Shown here one piece after another: positions 15,878 to 24,741 of a stretch of DNA of 42,591 nucleotides. Source of the stretch: UBA1447 sp964627535. GTDB taxonomy: Bacteria > Bacillota > Clostridia > Oscillospirales > Acutalibacteraceae. The translations under genes were made by a program, and so were the position numbers. The notes beneath the pieces were generated by a model, which ran no database searches, had not been told where the DNA came from, and was given only the letters and a program-made list of their open reading frames with translations. The stretch spans positions 1-42,591 of the forward strand of contig CAZVJW010000035.1 of assembly GCA_964627535.1 (NCBI GenBank), written 5' to 3'. The number at the start of each line of letters is the position of its first letter. Position 1 is the first letter of the stretch.

Positions 15878-17308
15878 TTATACTTTTATGTCAACCTTGA
15901 GTCCTAAAAGCGTGATATATTTTTTCAGTATCGGGCGTACATCGTTTTCAATAAATTCCTCTGTCTGTTTCGGAGCTCTGCCAATAAAATCGGCAGGCTG
16001 CAAATGCTGTTCAAGCTCTTCAATGGTCATGCCAAAGGCTTCGTCGGCAGCTATTCTTTCAAGCAAGTCGTTCCTGCCGCCCTGTTCTTTAATAATTTTT
16101 CCGGCGGCCATTGAATGGATGCGTATTCTTTCGTGCAGCTCCTGCCTGTCTCCGCCCTTTTTAACTGCCGACATCATAATGTTTTCCGTTGCCATAAAAG
16201 GCAATTCCTCACGTAAATGCTTTTCAATCATCTTCGGGTAGACCACAAGTCCGTCGGCGATGTTGATATAAAGTTCCAAAACAGCATCCGCCGCAAGAAA
16301 AGCTTCCGCGACGCTTATTCGCTTATTTGCGGAGTCGTCAAGGGTTCTCTCAAACCACTGTGTTGCGGCGGTGACGCAGGGGTTTAACATATCGATTAAA
16401 ATATACCTCGAAAGGGAAGCAATTCTCTCGCTCCGCATGGGGTTGCGTTTGTAGGCCATGGCGGACGAGCCTATCTGATTTTTCTCAAAGGGTTCCTCAA
16501 CTTCCTTCAGATGCTGTAAGAGCCGAAGGTCATTCGAAAATTTTGCGGCGGACTGCGCGATGCCCGACAGCACAAAAAGCACCTGGGAATCGAGCTTGCG
16601 TGGATATGTTTGGCCCGAAACGGGGTAGCAGGAATTGAAACCTGCTTTTTCGGCTATTTTCTTGTCGAGCTCCTTTACCTTTTCATCGTCGCCGTCAAAG
16701 AGTTCCATAAAAGTTGCCTGCGTACCGGTTGTGCCCTTTGAACCGAGCAGCCGCATTTGAGAAAGCTGGAATTCGAGCGCAGCCAAATCCATCAATAGAT
16801 CCATCATCCAAAGCGAGGCTCTTTTGCCAACGGTCGTTGGCTGCGCCGGCTGAAAATGCGTAAAGGCAAGGCAAGGCAAATTTCTGTGTTCAAGCGCAAA
16901 GCGTGAAAGCACATCAATGAGGTTGACAAGCTTTTTCAAAGTCAGGTTCAGCGCTTCGGTCATAATAATCACATCGGTATTGTCCCCGACATAACAGGAG
17001 GTTGCGCCCAAATGTATAATCGGTTTTGCCAGAGGACACAATTCGCCGTAAGCGAAAACATGTGCCATTACATCATGGCGCACCAGTTTCTCTCTTTCAG
17101 CGGCCGTTTCATAATTTATATCGTCAATATGCTCTTTCATTTCGTCAATCTGTTCGGGGGTTATATTCAGTCCAAGCTCCATTTCGCTTTCGGCAAGGGC
17201 TATCCAAAGTTTCCGCCATGTTCTAAACTTAAAGTCGGGAGAAAAAAGATATTGCATTTCCGCGCTTGCATAGCGGGAATTCAGCGGGCTTTCATACGTA
17301 TTTTTCAT
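15878..17308 (-). CDS. purB: Adenylosuccinate lyase
   Basis: A 476-residue cytosolic enzyme of the fumarase/aspartase superfamily that cleaves SAICAR to AICAR plus fumarate and adenylosuccinate to AMP plus fumarate in purine synthesis. The signature loop SSAMAYKRNPMRSERI is intact, as are HLGATSCYVGDN, THFQPAQPTTVGKRA and GSKGTTGTQATF, which carry substrate-binding and catalytic residues. Length is normal for the family. It starts at ATG 17308, with a strong promoter about 100 bases upstream (17410-17439), and is followed 16 bases later by the GtrA gene. No other purine genes are in view. Confidence 0.95.
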   Translation of the reverse strand: MKNTYESPLNSRYASAEMQYLFSPDFKFRTWRKLWIALAESEMELGLNITPEQIDEMKEHIDDINYETAAEREKLVRHDVMAHVFAYGELCPLAKPIIHLGATSCYVGDNTDVIIMTEALNLTLKKLVNLIDVLSRFALEHRNLPCLAFTHFQPAQPTTVGKRASLWMMDLLMDLAALEFQLSQMRLLGSKGTTGTQATFMELFDGDDEKVKELDKKIAEKAGFNSCYPVSGQTYPRKLDSQVLFVLSGIAQSAAKFSNDLRLLQHLKEVEEPFEKNQIGSSAMAYKRNPMRSERIASLSRYILIDMLNPCVTAATQWFERTLDDSANKRISVAEAFLAADAVLELYINIADGLVVYPKMIEKHLREELPFMATENIMMSAVKKGGDRQELHERIRIHSMAAGKIIKEQGGRNDLLERIAADEAFGMTIEELEQHLQPADFIGRAPKQTEEFIENDVRPILKKYITLLGLKVDIKV

Positions 17309-17409
17309 ATTATCCGCGTTCCTTTCAACTATAACACAACAAAATCATAAAAAAATAATCGGATTTGCCGGAGTTGTTCCGCGCTGTTTGCTGAAACCAG
17401 CTATTCAAT

Positions 17410-17439
17410 ATTATATTCCCGAGGCGATTGTATTGTCAA
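17410..17439 (-). promoter_or_regulatory. SigA promoter of purB
   Basis: On the minus strand perfect TTGACA (17439-17434), an 18-base spacer, and perfect TATAAT (17415-17410). About 100 bases of leader separate it from the ATG; I saw no recognisable riboswitch there. Confidence 0.75.
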
Positions 17440-17492
17440 GTAACACGGGTAACGGCGGGGTTGATTCGGTTTGATTATGTGTTGCCAAAGTG

Positions 17493-17520
17493 TTGCATTT
17501 ATATTATGGTATGGTAAAAT
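17493..17520 (+). promoter_or_regulatory. Promoter of the DUF1624 gene
   Basis: TTGCAT at 17493-17498, a 16-base spacer, and TAAAAT at 17515-17520. An alternative pair (TTGCCA 17482, TATGGT 17505, 17-base spacer) overlaps it. It is divergent from the purB promoter. Confidence 0.45.
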
Positions 17521-17568
17521 ATTATATCAGTAATGTTTTGGCGCATGTTTGAAAGGAGGCGAAAAGGG

Positions 17569-18450
17569 ATGGAAAACGATATGGAAAAAGATGCGGAACA
17601 CGGGGTAAAAGCCGACAGGGAAATCGAAACCGAATTCGGCATAGAAGACAGCATGGAAAATGCTGCCGAGATTCAGGTAAAAACCAAACGGCGTAGAATA
17701 GGATTTCTGGATGAACTCAGAGGGCTTGCGGTTGTGTGTATGATTCTTTATCATGCCTTTTACCTGCTCAGCGAAGTTTTTAATTTTTCATCCGGCAATT
17801 GGCTGTTTAAGCTTTTTATGCCTGCCCAGCCTTTTATTTCGGGCATTTTTATCGCGGTTTCCGGCATCTCGTCCCGTCTTTCACACAGTAATGCAAAACG
17901 GGGAGCAAAATTGCTTGCCGTAGCGTTGGCGTTTACATTTGCGACAGTTGTTCTTCTGCCGCTGGTCGGGCTTAAGGGGTTTGAAATATACTTTGGTATT
18001 TTACATTTTCTTTCGGTTTCAATGCTGATATTTGCGCTGATAAGACCGTTGCTGCACTATATCAGCCCCGCATGGGGTATATTTCTTTGTATGGTTCTGT
18101 ATATTTTTACAGCAAATATCAGTAACGGTTATTTAGGTATCGCCCCTGATTTTAAAATTATTATACCGGCGCCGCTGTATGATTTGAATTATCTTTTTCC
18201 GATTGGCATTTACAACGAAAATTTTGCTTCGGCGGACTATTTTGCATTATTCCCCAGACTATTTGTTTTTTTAGCCGGCACATTTTTCGGCGTTTATGTG
18301 AAAGAGGGAAAACTTCCGGATTGGACATATAAAACCCGGGTCAAACCTTTCTCCTGGCTCGGAAGAAAAGCCCTTCTCGTTTACATTTTTCATGTTCCTG
18401 TTATATATGCAATAATTTTAGCCGCGCAGTGGGCTTTGAGCAAGATCTGA
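17569..18450 (+). CDS. DUF1624 / heparan-alpha-glucosaminide N-acetyltransferase-like membrane protein
   Basis: The ATG at 17569 is chosen because AAAGGAGG (17552-17559) lies 9 bases upstream, making 293 residues. The first 40 or so are charged and hydrophilic. RRIGFLDELRGLAVVCMILYH is the hallmark opening of the DUF1624/acyltransferase-3-like membrane family, in which the conserved histidine after the first helix is thought to take part in acyl transfer. Some seven further hydrophobic segments follow, ending KPFSWLGRKALLVYIFHVPVIYAIILAAQW. The family acetylates sugars or related acceptors across the membrane; the acceptor here is unknown. It stands alone between purB and rlmB. Confidence 0.82.
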   Translation: MENDMEKDAEHGVKADREIETEFGIEDSMENAAEIQVKTKRRRIGFLDELRGLAVVCMILYHAFYLLSEVFNFSSGNWLFKLFMPAQPFISGIFIAVSGISSRLSHSNAKRGAKLLAVALAFTFATVVLLPLVGLKGFEIYFGILHFLSVSMLIFALIRPLLHYISPAWGIFLCMVLYIFTANISNGYLGIAPDFKIIIPAPLYDLNYLFPIGIYNENFASADYFALFPRLFVFLAGTFFGVYVKEGKLPDWTYKTRVKPFSWLGRKALLVYIFHVPVIYAIILAAQWALSKI

Positions 18451-18497
18451 AATTTAATAAAACATATTGTTTTTATATATTGCTTTCGTTCAAAGTA

Positions 18498-18506
18498 TGG
18501 TATAAT
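18498..18506 (+). promoter_or_regulatory. Extended -10 promoter of rlmB
   Basis: Perfect TATAAT at 18501-18506 preceded by TG one base upstream (18498-18499). No good -35 at 17 bases, as usual for extended -10 promoters. A leader of about 70 AT-rich bases follows. Confidence 0.5.
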
Positions 18507-18583
18507 ACAAATAAATTTATTGTAATAAAATCTATATATGGTGTTTTAATTATAAATTTTGTGTTGAGAAACGGCGGTTAATC

Positions 18584-19342
18584 ATGAACGAAAATGAAGA
18601 TATTATTATAGGCAGGAATGCTGTCGCAGAAGCTTTGCGAAGCGGCAGAGCAATTGACAGTCTGCTTATATCAAAGGGAGACCGGAGCGGGTCCATCGGT
18701 AAAATAATTGGCGAGTGCCGCGAGCGGGGAATCGTTGTCAAGGAAGCCGACTCTCGCAAGCTTGATTTTCTGTGCGGGCACGGAAACCATCAGGGGGTTC
18801 TGGCTTTTACGGCGATTCATGAATACGCCTGCGTAGAGGATATTTTTGCCTTGGCAAAAAGCAGGGAGGAGCAGCCGTTTATCATTATTTGCGACGAGCT
18901 TGAGGACCCTCATAACCTCGGTGCTATCTTAAGAACAGCGGAAGCCTCGGGGGTTCACGGAGTTATTGTGCCGAAAAGGCGTTCCGCTTCACTGAGCTAT
19001 GCTGTCGGCAAAGCATCGGCCGGAGCGGTTGAATATGTGCCGGTTGCCAGAGTTTCAAATATCGCTTCAACTGTTGACGAGCTGAAAAAAAAGGGGCTTT
19101 GGATTTACGGAGCCGAACCGGGCGGAAAAAACTGGTGCGAACAGGACTTTTCGGGCCCCGTCGTTTTAATTATCGGTTCGGAGGGTCAGGGACTCGGACG
19201 GCTGATAAAAGAAAAATGCGACTTCCTAATATCCTTGCCGATGAAAGGGAAAATAAATTCTCTCAATGCTTCCGTAGCGGCCGGCATCATTATGTTTGAA
19301 GCGGCCAGGCAAAGGGCAGATATTAAAGCATTTGGCAAATAA
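18584..19342 (+). CDS. rlmB: 23S rRNA 2'-O-ribose methyltransferase RlmB-like (SpoU/TrmH family)
   Basis: A 252-residue SPOUT-class enzyme. The N-terminal substrate-binding domain (IIIGRNAVAEALRSG to GNHQGVLAF) is followed by the knotted methyltransferase domain with all three SpoU motifs: DPHNLGAILRTAEASGV, LIIGSEGQGLGRLIKEKCD and LPMKGKINSLNASVAAGIIMFEA. It would use S-adenosylmethionine to methylate a ribose in 23S rRNA. SpoU paralogues are hard to tell apart, but length and N-terminal domain fit RlmB. It is followed 62 bases later by the large membrane protein on the same strand. Confidence 0.9.
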   Translation: MNENEDIIIGRNAVAEALRSGRAIDSLLISKGDRSGSIGKIIGECRERGIVVKEADSRKLDFLCGHGNHQGVLAFTAIHEYACVEDIFALAKSREEQPFIIICDELEDPHNLGAILRTAEASGVHGVIVPKRRSASLSYAVGKASAGAVEYVPVARVSNIASTVDELKKKGLWIYGAEPGGKNWCEQDFSGPVVLIIGSEGQGLGRLIKEKCDFLISLPMKGKINSLNASVAAGIIMFEAARQRADIKAFGK

Positions 19343-19404
19343 GCCTGAAGAGATACGGCCGGGAGAAGCGGCCGGTTACATTTTAGTGGTTGGGGAGTGA
19401 GAAT

Positions 19405-22203
19405 TTGAACAGTGATGACAATGCAAACCCCGGGAACGAAATGAACATTGATAAAATCCTTGCTGAGGTTAAGGGAATGAAAACCGATGATGCTCAAAGC
19501 GATGACGGTAACAAGCAGCCGGAAGCATGGTCTCTGCAGGATATTGACAGTTTAATCAAGTCCGCCAAAATGTCATCCGGTGACGGGGAATCATTCATCG
19601 GGCAGAAGGATTATTCCATATACATGCAGGCGGATGTTGAAGAGGATGCCGAAGCGGAACCGGTTTCGGACAATATTTGGAATGAACAAGAGAAATCCGA
19701 AGCCAACCCGGATGCCGGCAGCGAGCTCCCTTGGCGGGAAAACCGGGAGTCTGAGCATACAATTGAAATCCATCAGAGAAAGAATCCGCCGGAGGAAATA
19801 GTCATTGAGCCGGTGGAAGAACCCGAATCAGAAACGGAGACGCAAAGGAAGGATGCGGATTTTGATTTCTTCTTTTCCGGTTCAGAAACCGAATCAGAGG
19901 ATATGTCCGCGCCGCTTAAAGCGGCCGGGTATGTCGGCGGCATGGAAACCGATGATGCAAGGGAACGTTTCCTTAATATGCTGATTCTTGAAAAAACGGC
20001 AGAGCAGGAAATCATTAACGAAAACGACCCTATTGAAAAACCGGGGGTTGTTCTTGAAAGAAGCCGTTTTTCAAGAACATCGGACCTTGAGCCTATGCCG
20101 ACGGTTATTCCGGCAGAAGAAGCGCTTCGCGCTGCAGAACTTGAGGAGGAAAAAACCAAAATAAAAGGCGGACAGCCTGCCGCCAATCTTGCCGCTGAGG
20201 AAAAAGACGAGGTTTTGGACGGCCAGATTGTATTAAAAGGTTTTGAAAACGGTGAGATTCAAACGGAAAAAGTCAACGAAAGAGATGTTGAAGGAGATTT
20301 GATTACGCGCCGCCGCGAAAAGGCGAAAAATTTTAAGCCTATCATCGTTTCCGAGGAAGAGGACGAAAAGGCTTCTACGGCGCGGGAGTTTGAAAACTTT
20401 GACGGCGGGTCAGCAGAAAAGACGGACGATTTTGATGGTGCTGAGCCGTTAAGAAAAAAAAGGCTTGAATATCTTTTCCCGGAGCAAAAGAACAGAATTT
20501 ATTACTCCATAAATACTGCCTGTAAACGGGCAGCGGTTAGCACTGCTGCGCTGACGGTCATTGAGCTGATTTGTTTGGCGCTAATATTTGTTCCCGGATT
20601 ATTGAAGGTGCCGGCAGCGGGTTCGGCAGCGGCTGTTGAAAACGGAAAAGCATACTTGTTTGTTAATTTATTTCTTTTGGTGACAGCTTCGTTTTTCAGT
20701 ATGCCCTGTATTGTTTCCGGTTTCAAATCGCTTTTTAAATTTAAACCAAACTGCGACACGGCAGTATCGATTTCGGTTGCATTTTGCGCGGTTCAAATTA
20801 TACTTGCTTCGTTTTTATCTCAGACCCCGGGCGGGACGTTATCGATTTATTCTGCGGCGGCTATCTTTGCGCTGCTGCTCAACGCAGCCGGAAGAAAAAT
20901 CAGCCATTCCTGCACATTGGATAATTTTAAGTTTTGCGCTTTTGACTCGCCGCAAAATCTTTATATGATTAATGAAATTGAAGACGAAAATGAGGCTTTC
21001 GAAATCGGCCGAGGGATTCTGATGGAAAACCCGTCTGTTGTGTATTCGAGCAAGGTTGTTTTCCCCGCTGATTTTATAAAAAACTCGAGAGACGTGGGCT
21101 TGGCTGAAAAATTCAGCGGAATTTTGGTGCCGGTCGTTTCGGGGGTATCTCTGCTTGCCGGGGTTGCGGCCTGGGCGGTAACCAAGAATTTTTTGGCCGG
21201 TTTTTCTATGCTTACCTGCGCAATGTGCATTGGCGTTCCTGCCGGTGCTTTTCTTTCCTCAAGCTTCCCGCTGCGGGCCGCAAACAAACGGCTGAATGCC
21301 GACGGCGCTATGATAGTAAACCAAAGCTCCGCAGAGGAATGCGCAAAATGCAATGCGGTTGTTATTGACAGTGCCGTTCTTTTTGACCGTATGCGCTGTG
21401 ATATGCACGGAATGAAGGAATATAAAAATTTCCGCATTGATGATATTGTCCTTTATGCCGCTGCGATGGTTATCAAGTCGGGAGGGCCGCTGACGGATGT
21501 TTTTGACAAAGTAATTGCCGGCCACCGCGAACTTCTGCCTCCGGTCAAATCTATTTCATATGAGGACAGACTTGGTTTAACCGCATGGATTCATGGGCAA
21601 AAGGTCTTTTTAGGGAACAGAACCTTTTTAATCAATCATAACATTGAAGTGCCGGGCAAAGCGGAAGAGGATAAATATAAGCATGACGGACGAAGGGTAA
21701 TGTACCTCGCTATGACGAATAAGATAGCGGCGATGTTTGTTGTAAGCTATACCGCCGATGAAGCGCTGCTGCCTTACCTGAAAAGCCTTGAAAACAACGG
21801 AATACAACTGCTTGTCAGAACCTGTGATTCTAACATCACCGAAGACTTGCTTGCCGATTGTTTTGAGCTGCCTATTAATGATGTTAAGGTTATCAGCGCT
21901 ACTGCGGGCAGGATTTTCAAGAGAAACAGAGATGCTGTGAGAGAAACCGCACCCGCCAGGGTTCTGCATAACGGCACATCTTTCACCTTGATTAAGAGTG
22001 TAGCTGTTGCAACCGGCCTTTGCTTCAGTATCCGTTTTGCACAGCTAATTCAAATAATCGGTGTCGGGATGGGACTTTTCGGGCTGCTTGTTTTAATATT
22101 TCTTTCTTTAACCGGAATAGCGGGTTCTGTTCAGATTATTATTTTCCAGGCCTTTTGGACATTTATTTCTTTGGCAACAGGTTTTTTGAAAAGGGTAAAG
22201 TAG
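19405..22203 (+). CDS. Degenerate P-type ATPase-like membrane protein with long acidic N-terminus
   Basis: The start is TTG at 19405 with GGAG 7 bases upstream, giving 932 residues. About 365 N-terminal residues are strongly acidic, low-complexity and probably disordered in the cytosol. Membrane helices follow in the order of a heavy-metal P-type ATPase. LTCAMCIGVPAGAFLSS occupies the place of the CPC helix, AKCNAVVIDSAVLF the place of the phosphorylation motif (Asp655 kept, KTGT replaced by SAVL), LGNRTFL the nucleotide domain, and LVRTCDSN the place of TGDN. The GDGxND hinge is absent. Two C-terminal helices close the protein. It is therefore unlikely to pump ions; a sensory or structural role is a guess. 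Confidence 0.72.
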   Translation: MNSDDNANPGNEMNIDKILAEVKGMKTDDAQSDDGNKQPEAWSLQDIDSLIKSAKMSSGDGESFIGQKDYSIYMQADVEEDAEAEPVSDNIWNEQEKSEANPDAGSELPWRENRESEHTIEIHQRKNPPEEIVIEPVEEPESETETQRKDADFDFFFSGSETESEDMSAPLKAAGYVGGMETDDARERFLNMLILEKTAEQEIINENDPIEKPGVVLERSRFSRTSDLEPMPTVIPAEEALRAAELEEEKTKIKGGQPAANLAAEEKDEVLDGQIVLKGFENGEIQTEKVNERDVEGDLITRRREKAKNFKPIIVSEEEDEKASTAREFENFDGGSAEKTDDFDGAEPLRKKRLEYLFPEQKNRIYYSINTACKRAAVSTAALTVIELICLALIFVPGLLKVPAAGSAAAVENGKAYLFVNLFLLVTASFFSMPCIVSGFKSLFKFKPNCDTAVSISVAFCAVQIILASFLSQTPGGTLSIYSAAAIFALLLNAAGRKISHSCTLDNFKFCAFDSPQNLYMINEIEDENEAFEIGRGILMENPSVVYSSKVVFPADFIKNSRDVGLAEKFSGILVPVVSGVSLLAGVAAWAVTKNFLAGFSMLTCAMCIGVPAGAFLSSSFPLRAANKRLNADGAMIVNQSSAEECAKCNAVVIDSAVLFDRMRCDMHGMKEYKNFRIDDIVLYAAAMVIKSGGPLTDVFDKVIAGHRELLPPVKSISYEDRLGLTAWIHGQKVFLGNRTFLINHNIEVPGKAEEDKYKHDGRRVMYLAMTNKIAAMFVVSYTADEALLPYLKSLENNGIQLLVRTCDSNITEDLLADCFELPINDVKVISATAGRIFKRNRDAVRETAPARVLHNGTSFTLIKSVAVATGLCFSIRFAQLIQIIGVGMGLFGLLVLIFLSLTGIAGSVQIIIFQAFWTFISLATGFLKRVK

Positions 22204-22263
22204 CGCGGCCGGGCTGCATCCGGGATGCTTTTGCTTGCCGTTTACCGTTTTTCATGATTACTC

Positions 22264-22399
22264 ATACTAATTACTCATAAAAACCTAACTAAAAAATCCG
22301 CACAAAACCTCATAATACTATTCTGCATTAAAATGGCGAATAGTATGAATCAAAGCTTTTGCTTGATTTTTTAAAGGTTTTTTAATCGTGAATTAGTAT
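22264..22399. repeat. Inverted-repeat element copy 5 (long, subfamily A, forward)
   Basis: A 136-bp element, near-identical to copy 1, with perfect ATACTAAT/ATTAGTAT ends. The nested module at 22315-22346 is a perfect ATACTATTC...GAATAGTAT palindrome. It ends 3 bases before the -35 box of the next promoter. Confidence 0.82.
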
Positions 22400-22402
22400 T
22401 AC

Positions 22403-22431
22403 TTGACAAAGGGTAGGGTATATAGTAAGAT
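22403..22431 (+). promoter_or_regulatory. Promoter of the lipoprotein at 22509
   Basis: Perfect TTGACA at 22403-22408, a 17-base spacer, and TAAGAT at 22426-22431, immediately after element copy 5. Confidence 0.65.
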
Positions 22432-22508
22432 TTTACATAGACTGAAATGCTGTTCTGTCTATTACTTTGTGTACAGCAAGAAAACACAGATATGAAAGGG
22501 GCAAATTA

Positions 22509-23453
22509 ATGAAGAGAAAAATTGCAAAAATCATCGCAGTCGTTCTGGTATTTTCTTTTGTATTGGCGTTTGCGGCATGCAAAAAAGATGACAACGACGA
22601 AACAACCACATCAGCGGCTACCACAGCTGTCGTAACCGACGCAACAAATACCGGTGACGAAACAACTGCCGCCGGCACCACGGTTGAGGTAACAACCGTT
22701 CCGGGCCAAACCACCACAGCCGGTACAACCGTTCCGGGCCAGACCACCACAGCGCCTGCAACTACCGCAGCAGCTTTTACCGCACCTATCGGCACAGATA
22801 TCACAAAAATAGTAACCGCCTACAATCAATATGCCAACGCAACCAAAGCGTATAAAGGTACGGTGAAGGTGGTTAAATCCTCGGGTACAAATACGCTCAT
22901 CAACACCCTTAAACCGGATATGAAAATATTAAGGGATAAGGCAAATGAGATGCTCCCGAATGATTACAAAGCGCAGCCGGATGTAACCTTTACGAACGGC
23001 AGCGGTACATTTGTGGAAAACGGAGAAACAAAAACAACAACACTTCTGAAACATCTGCCCCGCGATGCGGATGAAAAAATGAGTGTTCTCGAACCTGCCG
23101 GTGTAAAATCCGCCTCCTGTGTTGTGAGCGGCTCCGGCTGCAAGATTACCCTCACATTAAAAGCAGAAACAGTAAGCGGCCTCAACGGTATTCCGAAATA
23201 TCATGCCCAATGTATGGATACCTTGGAAATGAAGGACAGCGACCTCGAGCCGTTTAAATTAACAGGTGACCCGACCGTTACATATACGGACGCAACCACT
23301 ATAATCTGCACGGTTAACGCCAACGGTCTGATGACCGACATCCATATATCCGAGCCGGCGCAAATAAAAGGCACGCTTGCGTGGTCATTTGTTGATCTTA
23401 TCGATCTCGATGTCACCGGTACATGGAAACAGGACATTACATTGACCTACTGA
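22509..23453 (+). CDS. Lipoprotein with VKSASC domain, paralogue 1
   Basis: The ATG at 22509 has GAAAGGGG 7 bases upstream; 314 residues. The signal peptide ends in a lipobox (LAFAAC, Cys24), then a Thr/Ala/Gly-rich linker of about 70 residues with two VPGQTTTA repeats reaches across the wall. The C-terminal domain of about 210 residues has the family marks TAYNQYANATKAYKG, HLPRDADEKMSVLEPAGVKSASC, IPKYHAQCMDT and the terminal GTWKQDITLTY. The two cysteines (SASC and HAQC) are about 35 residues apart and could form a disulphide. The domain is not recognised. A strong terminator follows, and elements bracket the gene. Confidence 0.75.
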   Translation: MKRKIAKIIAVVLVFSFVLAFAACKKDDNDETTTSAATTAVVTDATNTGDETTAAGTTVEVTTVPGQTTTAGTTVPGQTTTAPATTAAAFTAPIGTDITKIVTAYNQYANATKAYKGTVKVVKSSGTNTLINTLKPDMKILRDKANEMLPNDYKAQPDVTFTNGSGTFVENGETKTTTLLKHLPRDADEKMSVLEPAGVKSASCVVSGSGCKITLTLKAETVSGLNGIPKYHAQCMDTLEMKDSDLEPFKLTGDPTVTYTDATTIICTVNANGLMTDIHISEPAQIKGTLAWSFVDLIDLDVTGTWKQDITLTY

Positions 23454-23464
23454 TTTTGCATTAT

Positions 23465-23500
23465 AAGCGCCCCGTCCGGAATCCGGCGGGGCGCTTTTTT
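23465..23500 (+). terminator. Rho-independent terminator
   Basis: AAGCGCCCCG (23465-23474) pairs with CGGGGCGCTT (23487-23496), with a further TCCGGA/TCCGG pairing possible inside, and ends in a run of six T. It lies 12 bases after the stop at 23453. Confidence 0.9.
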
Positions 23501-23507
23501 GCACCTT

Positions 23508-23643
23508 ATACTAATCCCGATTATAAAACCTCCATGAAATCAAGCAAAAACCTTTGATTTATACTATTCTCCATTTTAATACAGAATAGTATTATGGGTT
23601 TTTGTGCTGAATTTTTAGCTATATTTTAAAGAGGGATTAGTAT
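23508..23643. repeat. Inverted-repeat element copy 6 (long, subfamily B, reverse)
   Basis: A 136-bp element with perfect ATACTAAT/ATTAGTAT ends, reverse orientation, with the nested palindrome at 23561-23592 (ATACTATTC...GAATAGTAT). It lies between the terminator of one lipoprotein gene and the promoter of the next. Confidence 0.82.
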
Positions 23644-23656
23644 TAAAATATCTCCT

Positions 23657-23685
23657 TTGACAAAGACATCAAAATTTAGTAATAT
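23657..23685 (+). promoter_or_regulatory. Promoter of the lipoprotein at 23744
   Basis: Perfect TTGACA at 23657-23662, a 17-base spacer, and TAATAT at 23680-23685, 13 bases after element copy 6. Confidence 0.65.
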
Positions 23686-23743
23686 ATATCCGTTAATGAA
23701 ATCAATACAATATAATTGATTAAAATCTAAAGGGGTTGTATTT

Positions 23744-24673
23744 ATGAGAAGAAAACTGACGGCAGCTATCGCTATGGTAATGTTTTTATTTGTTGTTGCA
23801 TCATTTTTCGCATGCAGCAGGGACGGAGGAACAGCAACAACCGCACCGGTCTCCGAAAGCACTGCTGAAGCGGAAAAAACAGAGCAAAATGAAACTGTTC
23901 AGACGGAAACCACAGTCGTGGCAGACGGAATTACCACAACAGGGGCTGACCTTTCCGGGGGAACCACTGCTGCTGCCGCCGAAACAACCGCTGCTGGGAC
24001 AATAAACGCTCCCGTGGGTACGGATATAGTAAAAATCGTCGCCTTTTACAACCAATACGCAAACGCCACAAAAGATTACACCGGTAAGATAACGGTTCAA
24101 AGAAATATGGGCACTGTCACAACAATAACAAAATTTGGGATTTCGATGTTTAAGGGACTGCTGCAAGACGTTTTAGATAAACAGCTTAAGGATGAGTTTG
24201 AAAATAAAACCTTTGTCAACGGCAAGAATCCGGCTGACAGCAACGATACCCTTGAAAAATTCCTTCCGCGCGGAGGCGGCGAAAAAATGAGCATTCTTAC
24301 CCCTGCGGGGGTCAAATCGGCATCCTGTGTCAAAGACGGCAACGGCTGGAAGGTAACTATTGTGTTGATTAAAGAAGAATCTGGTATTGATACGCCTCCC
24401 AAATATCATTCCAGCGTTATGGATCCCCTTGAAATTGACAGCAACAGCCTGGACCCGTTCACGCTTGGGGACGGCAAGGTAATTTACGGGCAGATCAATG
24501 CCCCCTATGACGGTGCAACACTTATAGCATCAGTCAACCCGAAAGGGTTTTTAGACCACTTGAGAATGGATGCGCCGCTTCAAATATCCGGCAAGCTTGG
24601 TTATAAGAACATTGGGAATATTGAAACCGTAATTGACGGTAAATTTTGGGGCGATATGACGTTTACCTATTAA
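23744..24673 (+). CDS. Lipoprotein with VKSASC domain, paralogue 2
   Basis: A 309-residue lipoprotein: signal peptide with lipobox (SFFAC, Cys24), a Thr/Ala/Glu linker to about residue 85, then the VKSASC domain (VAFYNQYANATKDYTG, FLPRGGGEKMSILTPAGVKSASC, PPKYHSSVMDP and the terminal DGKFWGDMTFTY). The second conserved cysteine is missing here: where the paralogues have HAQCMD or HSTCMD, this one has HSSVMD. AAAGGGG about 10 bases upstream is the ribosome binding site. The function is unknown. Elements lie on both sides (copies 6 and 7). Confidence 0.75.
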   Translation: MRRKLTAAIAMVMFLFVVASFFACSRDGGTATTAPVSESTAEAEKTEQNETVQTETTVVADGITTTGADLSGGTTAAAAETTAAGTINAPVGTDIVKIVAFYNQYANATKDYTGKITVQRNMGTVTTITKFGISMFKGLLQDVLDKQLKDEFENKTFVNGKNPADSNDTLEKFLPRGGGEKMSILTPAGVKSASCVKDGNGWKVTIVLIKEESGIDTPPKYHSSVMDPLEIDSNSLDPFTLGDGKVIYGQINAPYDGATLIASVNPKGFLDHLRMDAPLQISGKLGYKNIGNIETVIDGKFWGDMTFTY

Positions 24674-24688
24674 TCTCCGGCAATATAA

Positions 24689-24720
24689 AAATCCTTCCGC
24701 TCATTTTTGCGCGGGGATTT
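24689..24720 (+). terminator. Weak hairpin after the lipoprotein at 23744
   Basis: AAATCC/GGATTT and CCGC/GCGG pair in an interrupted stem 15 bases after the stop. No long T-run follows, so termination is uncertain. Confidence 0.35.
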
Positions 24721-24741
24721 CAACGCAAGTGATGTTTGATA

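Noticed and set aside
17309..17410. Possible purine riboswitch in the purB leader
   Set aside because: No conserved purine-aptamer core or paired P1-P3 arrangement could be found by eye in the 100-base leader.
22611..22790. Thr/Ala-coding repeats in the lipoprotein linkers as functional DNA repeats
   Set aside because: The repetition is explained by low-complexity protein linkers typical of wall-spanning lipoproteins.
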